A stretch of DNA of 8,351 bases from Bryobacteraceae bacterium (lineage in GTDB: Bacteria; Acidobacteriota; Terriglobia; Bryobacterales; Bryobacteraceae). A program made the translations under genes and the position numbers. Of this stretch, positions 7,202 through 8,351 are shown in pieces. How positions within the stretch are numbered: the first letter of the stretch is position 1; every line of letters begins with the position of its first letter. The notes below the pieces were generated by a model. It saw only the letters and a list, made by a program, of their open reading frames with translations, did not search any database and was not told where the DNA came from. Where the stretch lies: assembly GCA_025929455.1 (NCBI GenBank), contig JAICMB010000126.1:1-8351 (forward strand), given 5' to 3'.

Positions 7202-7933
7202 ATGAATTTTCTTGGAACGTGCATCATGTTGGTTGCCGGAGCGCTCGCTATTCAAGCGCAGCCAACCTGCGTCGTAACTATGCCCACTGCAACCTTCACG
7301 ATCCCTTACGCGGGCGGCGCGCCCGCGCTCAGTACGGATCCCAACGCACCCGCGTGGCGCGCCGCCGCGCACACGACGATGCTGAAAGACTGCACGCACG
7401 TCATCGACTATCCCGCGCTCGAAACCGAAATTCGCTCGTTCTGGACCGATACCGACCTCTACTTCCTTTTCCGCTGCCCTTACAAGCAACTGAACATTTT
7501 CCTGCCCGCCAACAACAGCGAGCCGCGCGTAAAGCTCTGGGACCGCGACGTCGTCGAAATGTTCCTGGGCGACGACTGGAAGAATATCCGCCACTACCGC
7601 GAGTTCGAGATCGCCCCGACGGGCGACTGGATAGATCTGGCGATCGATCTAGATCATCAAAGCTACGATCACTCCTGGCGCTCCGGCTGGAAAACCGAGG
7701 CGCGCATCGACGAAAAAGCGCACGTGTGGTACGCGGCGGCGCGCATCCCGCTGAAAGCCGTGTCGGAGCAGCCCGTGAAAGCAGGCACGCGCTGGCGCAT
7801 GAATCTGTACCGCATCGAAGGGCTCGGCGCCGATCCTCAGCGCCACTTCATGTGCTGGCAGCCGACCTGCGTGCTCAATCGGGACCCCAATCACGTCCCG
7901 GAACATTTTGGAACCTTGGTGTTTGAGAAGTGA
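7202..7933 (+). CDS. Exported carbohydrate-binding family 9-like (CBM9/DOMON-like) protein
   Basis: A 243-residue protein with a signal peptide (1-20: FLGTCIMLVAGALAIQAQ) and one CBM9-like beta-sandwich at about 45-242. Family features are WTDTDLYFLFRC (81-92), WDRDVVEMFLGDD (113-125), REFEIAPTGDWIDL (133-146), the alternating VWYAAARIPLKAV (175-187), WRMNLYRIEG (198-207) and the C-terminal HVPEHFGTLVF (231-241). Classical CBM9 binds reducing ends of sugars, but the stand-alone single-domain proteins of this type have no established role; heme or sugar binding by DOMON-like folds are both known. There is no lipobox. No clear Shine-Dalgarno precedes the ATG; an internal ATG at 7226 would leave a much shortened signal sequence. 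The 36-base gap after the lactonase-like gene shows no terminator. Its stop overlaps the start of the cytochrome gene, so the two are probably coupled. Confidence 0.85.
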   Translation: MNFLGTCIMLVAGALAIQAQPTCVVTMPTATFTIPYAGGAPALSTDPNAPAWRAAAHTTMLKDCTHVIDYPALETEIRSFWTDTDLYFLFRCPYKQLNIFLPANNSEPRVKLWDRDVVEMFLGDDWKNIRHYREFEIAPTGDWIDLAIDLDHQSYDHSWRSGWKTEARIDEKAHVWYAAARIPLKAVSEQPVKAGTRWRMNLYRIEGLGADPQRHFMCWQPTCVLNRDPNHVPEHFGTLVFEK

Positions 7934-8351
7934 ACCTTCGTTTCCTTGTTGTATCTACTGTCCTCACCCTGTCCGCAGCGGCGGCGCAAAGCGCGTCCGC
8001 GCCCAATGCAAAATCGGCCATCGAAGCCGGACGCCAGCGTTTTAACGTCCGCTGCGCCGGCTGTCATGGAGCCGACGGCGCAGGCGGTGAGCGCGCGCGC
8101 GGCATCGGCGACGTGGACCGTTCGCGCATCGCCAGCGACGAATCGGCGCGCAACATTATTGAACACGGCATTCCAGAAGCGGGCATGCCGGCATTTCATC
8201 TGTCCTCCCCGGAGTTGGAGCAGATCGTCGCGTTCGTGCGCTCGCGGGTCATGCCGGTGAGCGAAGCGGCGCTGCCGGGCGATCCCCACGAGGGCGAAAA
8301 ATTCTTCTTCGGTGCGGGCGGCTGCGCGTCGTGTCACATGATCGGCGGGCG
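7930..8351 (+). CDS. Exported cytochrome c with at least two heme sites, partial (C-terminus off right edge)
   Basis: The frame starts at GTG 7930, in a GTGA overlap with the previous stop, and stays open for 140 codons to the edge. The start gives a signal peptide (NLRFLVVSTVLTLSAAAAQ, cleavage near residue 19-20). The first cytochrome c domain has heme motif CAGCH (42-46), and GMPAF (85-89) offers M86 as the likely axial ligand. A second heme motif, CASCH (132-136), follows in GCASCHMIGG (131-140), which resembles the heme-binding domain (TIGR02603-like) found at the end of large acidobacterial and planctomycete quinoprotein/membrane-bound dehydrogenase proteins. The protein could therefore be a diheme cytochrome, or the N-terminal part of a larger dehydrogenase such as a PQQ type; the window does not show which. 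It would accept electrons in the periplasm from an oxidation step of the pathway. Confidence 0.85.
   Translation, partial: MNLRFLVVSTVLTLSAAAAQSASAPNAKSAIEAGRQRFNVRCAGCHGADGAGGERARGIGDVDRSRIASDESARNIIEHGIPEAGMPAFHLSSPELEQIVAFVRSRVMPVSEAALPGDPHEGEKFFFGAGGCASCHMIGG

Noticed and set aside
6248..7594. Open minus-strand frame of 448 codons
   Set aside because: It lies antisense to the lactonase-like and CBM9-like genes, spans their junction, and its product is rich in Arg, Ala, Val and His without any recognisable domain. It reflects GC-rich codon use on the other strand.

Overview
The window looks like a chromosomal stretch from a member of the Acidobacteriota, most likely a Solibacter/Bryobacter-type relative. 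This is an inference from gene style: a large Oar-like TonB-dependent receptor with an N-terminal carboxypeptidase-regulatory-like domain, Tat-exported sugar isomerase-like proteins, SMP-30 lactonase, CBM9-like protein and a heme-binding cytochrome c, all in high-GC DNA with long antisense shadow frames. No rRNA, tRNA, CRISPR array, transposase or long repeat was seen.

Layout: (1) positions 1-499, minus strand, the N-terminal part of a SelA-like PLP-dependent enzyme with a twin-arginine signal, cut by the left edge. (2) A divergent intergenic region, 500-628, with a perfect GC-rich inverted repeat and possible weak promoter elements. (3) Six plus-strand genes, tightly packed from 629 to the right edge: TonB-dependent receptor (629-3922), an exported protein made of three consecutive RidA/YjgF domains (3929-5137), a Tat-exported xylose-isomerase-like TIM-barrel protein (5163-6224), an exported SMP-30/gluconolactonase-like protein (6224-7165), an exported CBM9-like protein (7202-7933) and a diheme or multi-domain cytochrome c cut by the right edge (7930 to 8351+). 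Gaps are 6, 25, -1, 36 and -4 nt, so one transcription unit is likely. No stretch above 300 bases lacks a gene.

All seven genes appear to encode envelope or extracytoplasmic proteins. A reasonable but unproven reading is a periplasmic pathway that imports and processes a sugar-derived or amino-sugar-like compound: the receptor brings it across the outer membrane, the isomerase-like and lactonase-like proteins convert it, and the cytochrome passes electrons from an oxidation step. The RidA protein may remove reactive enamine/imine intermediates, possibly made by the divergently encoded PLP enzyme. The most unusual item is the exported triple-RidA chain, which could fold as a single-chain version of the normal RidA homotrimer with three non-identical active sites.
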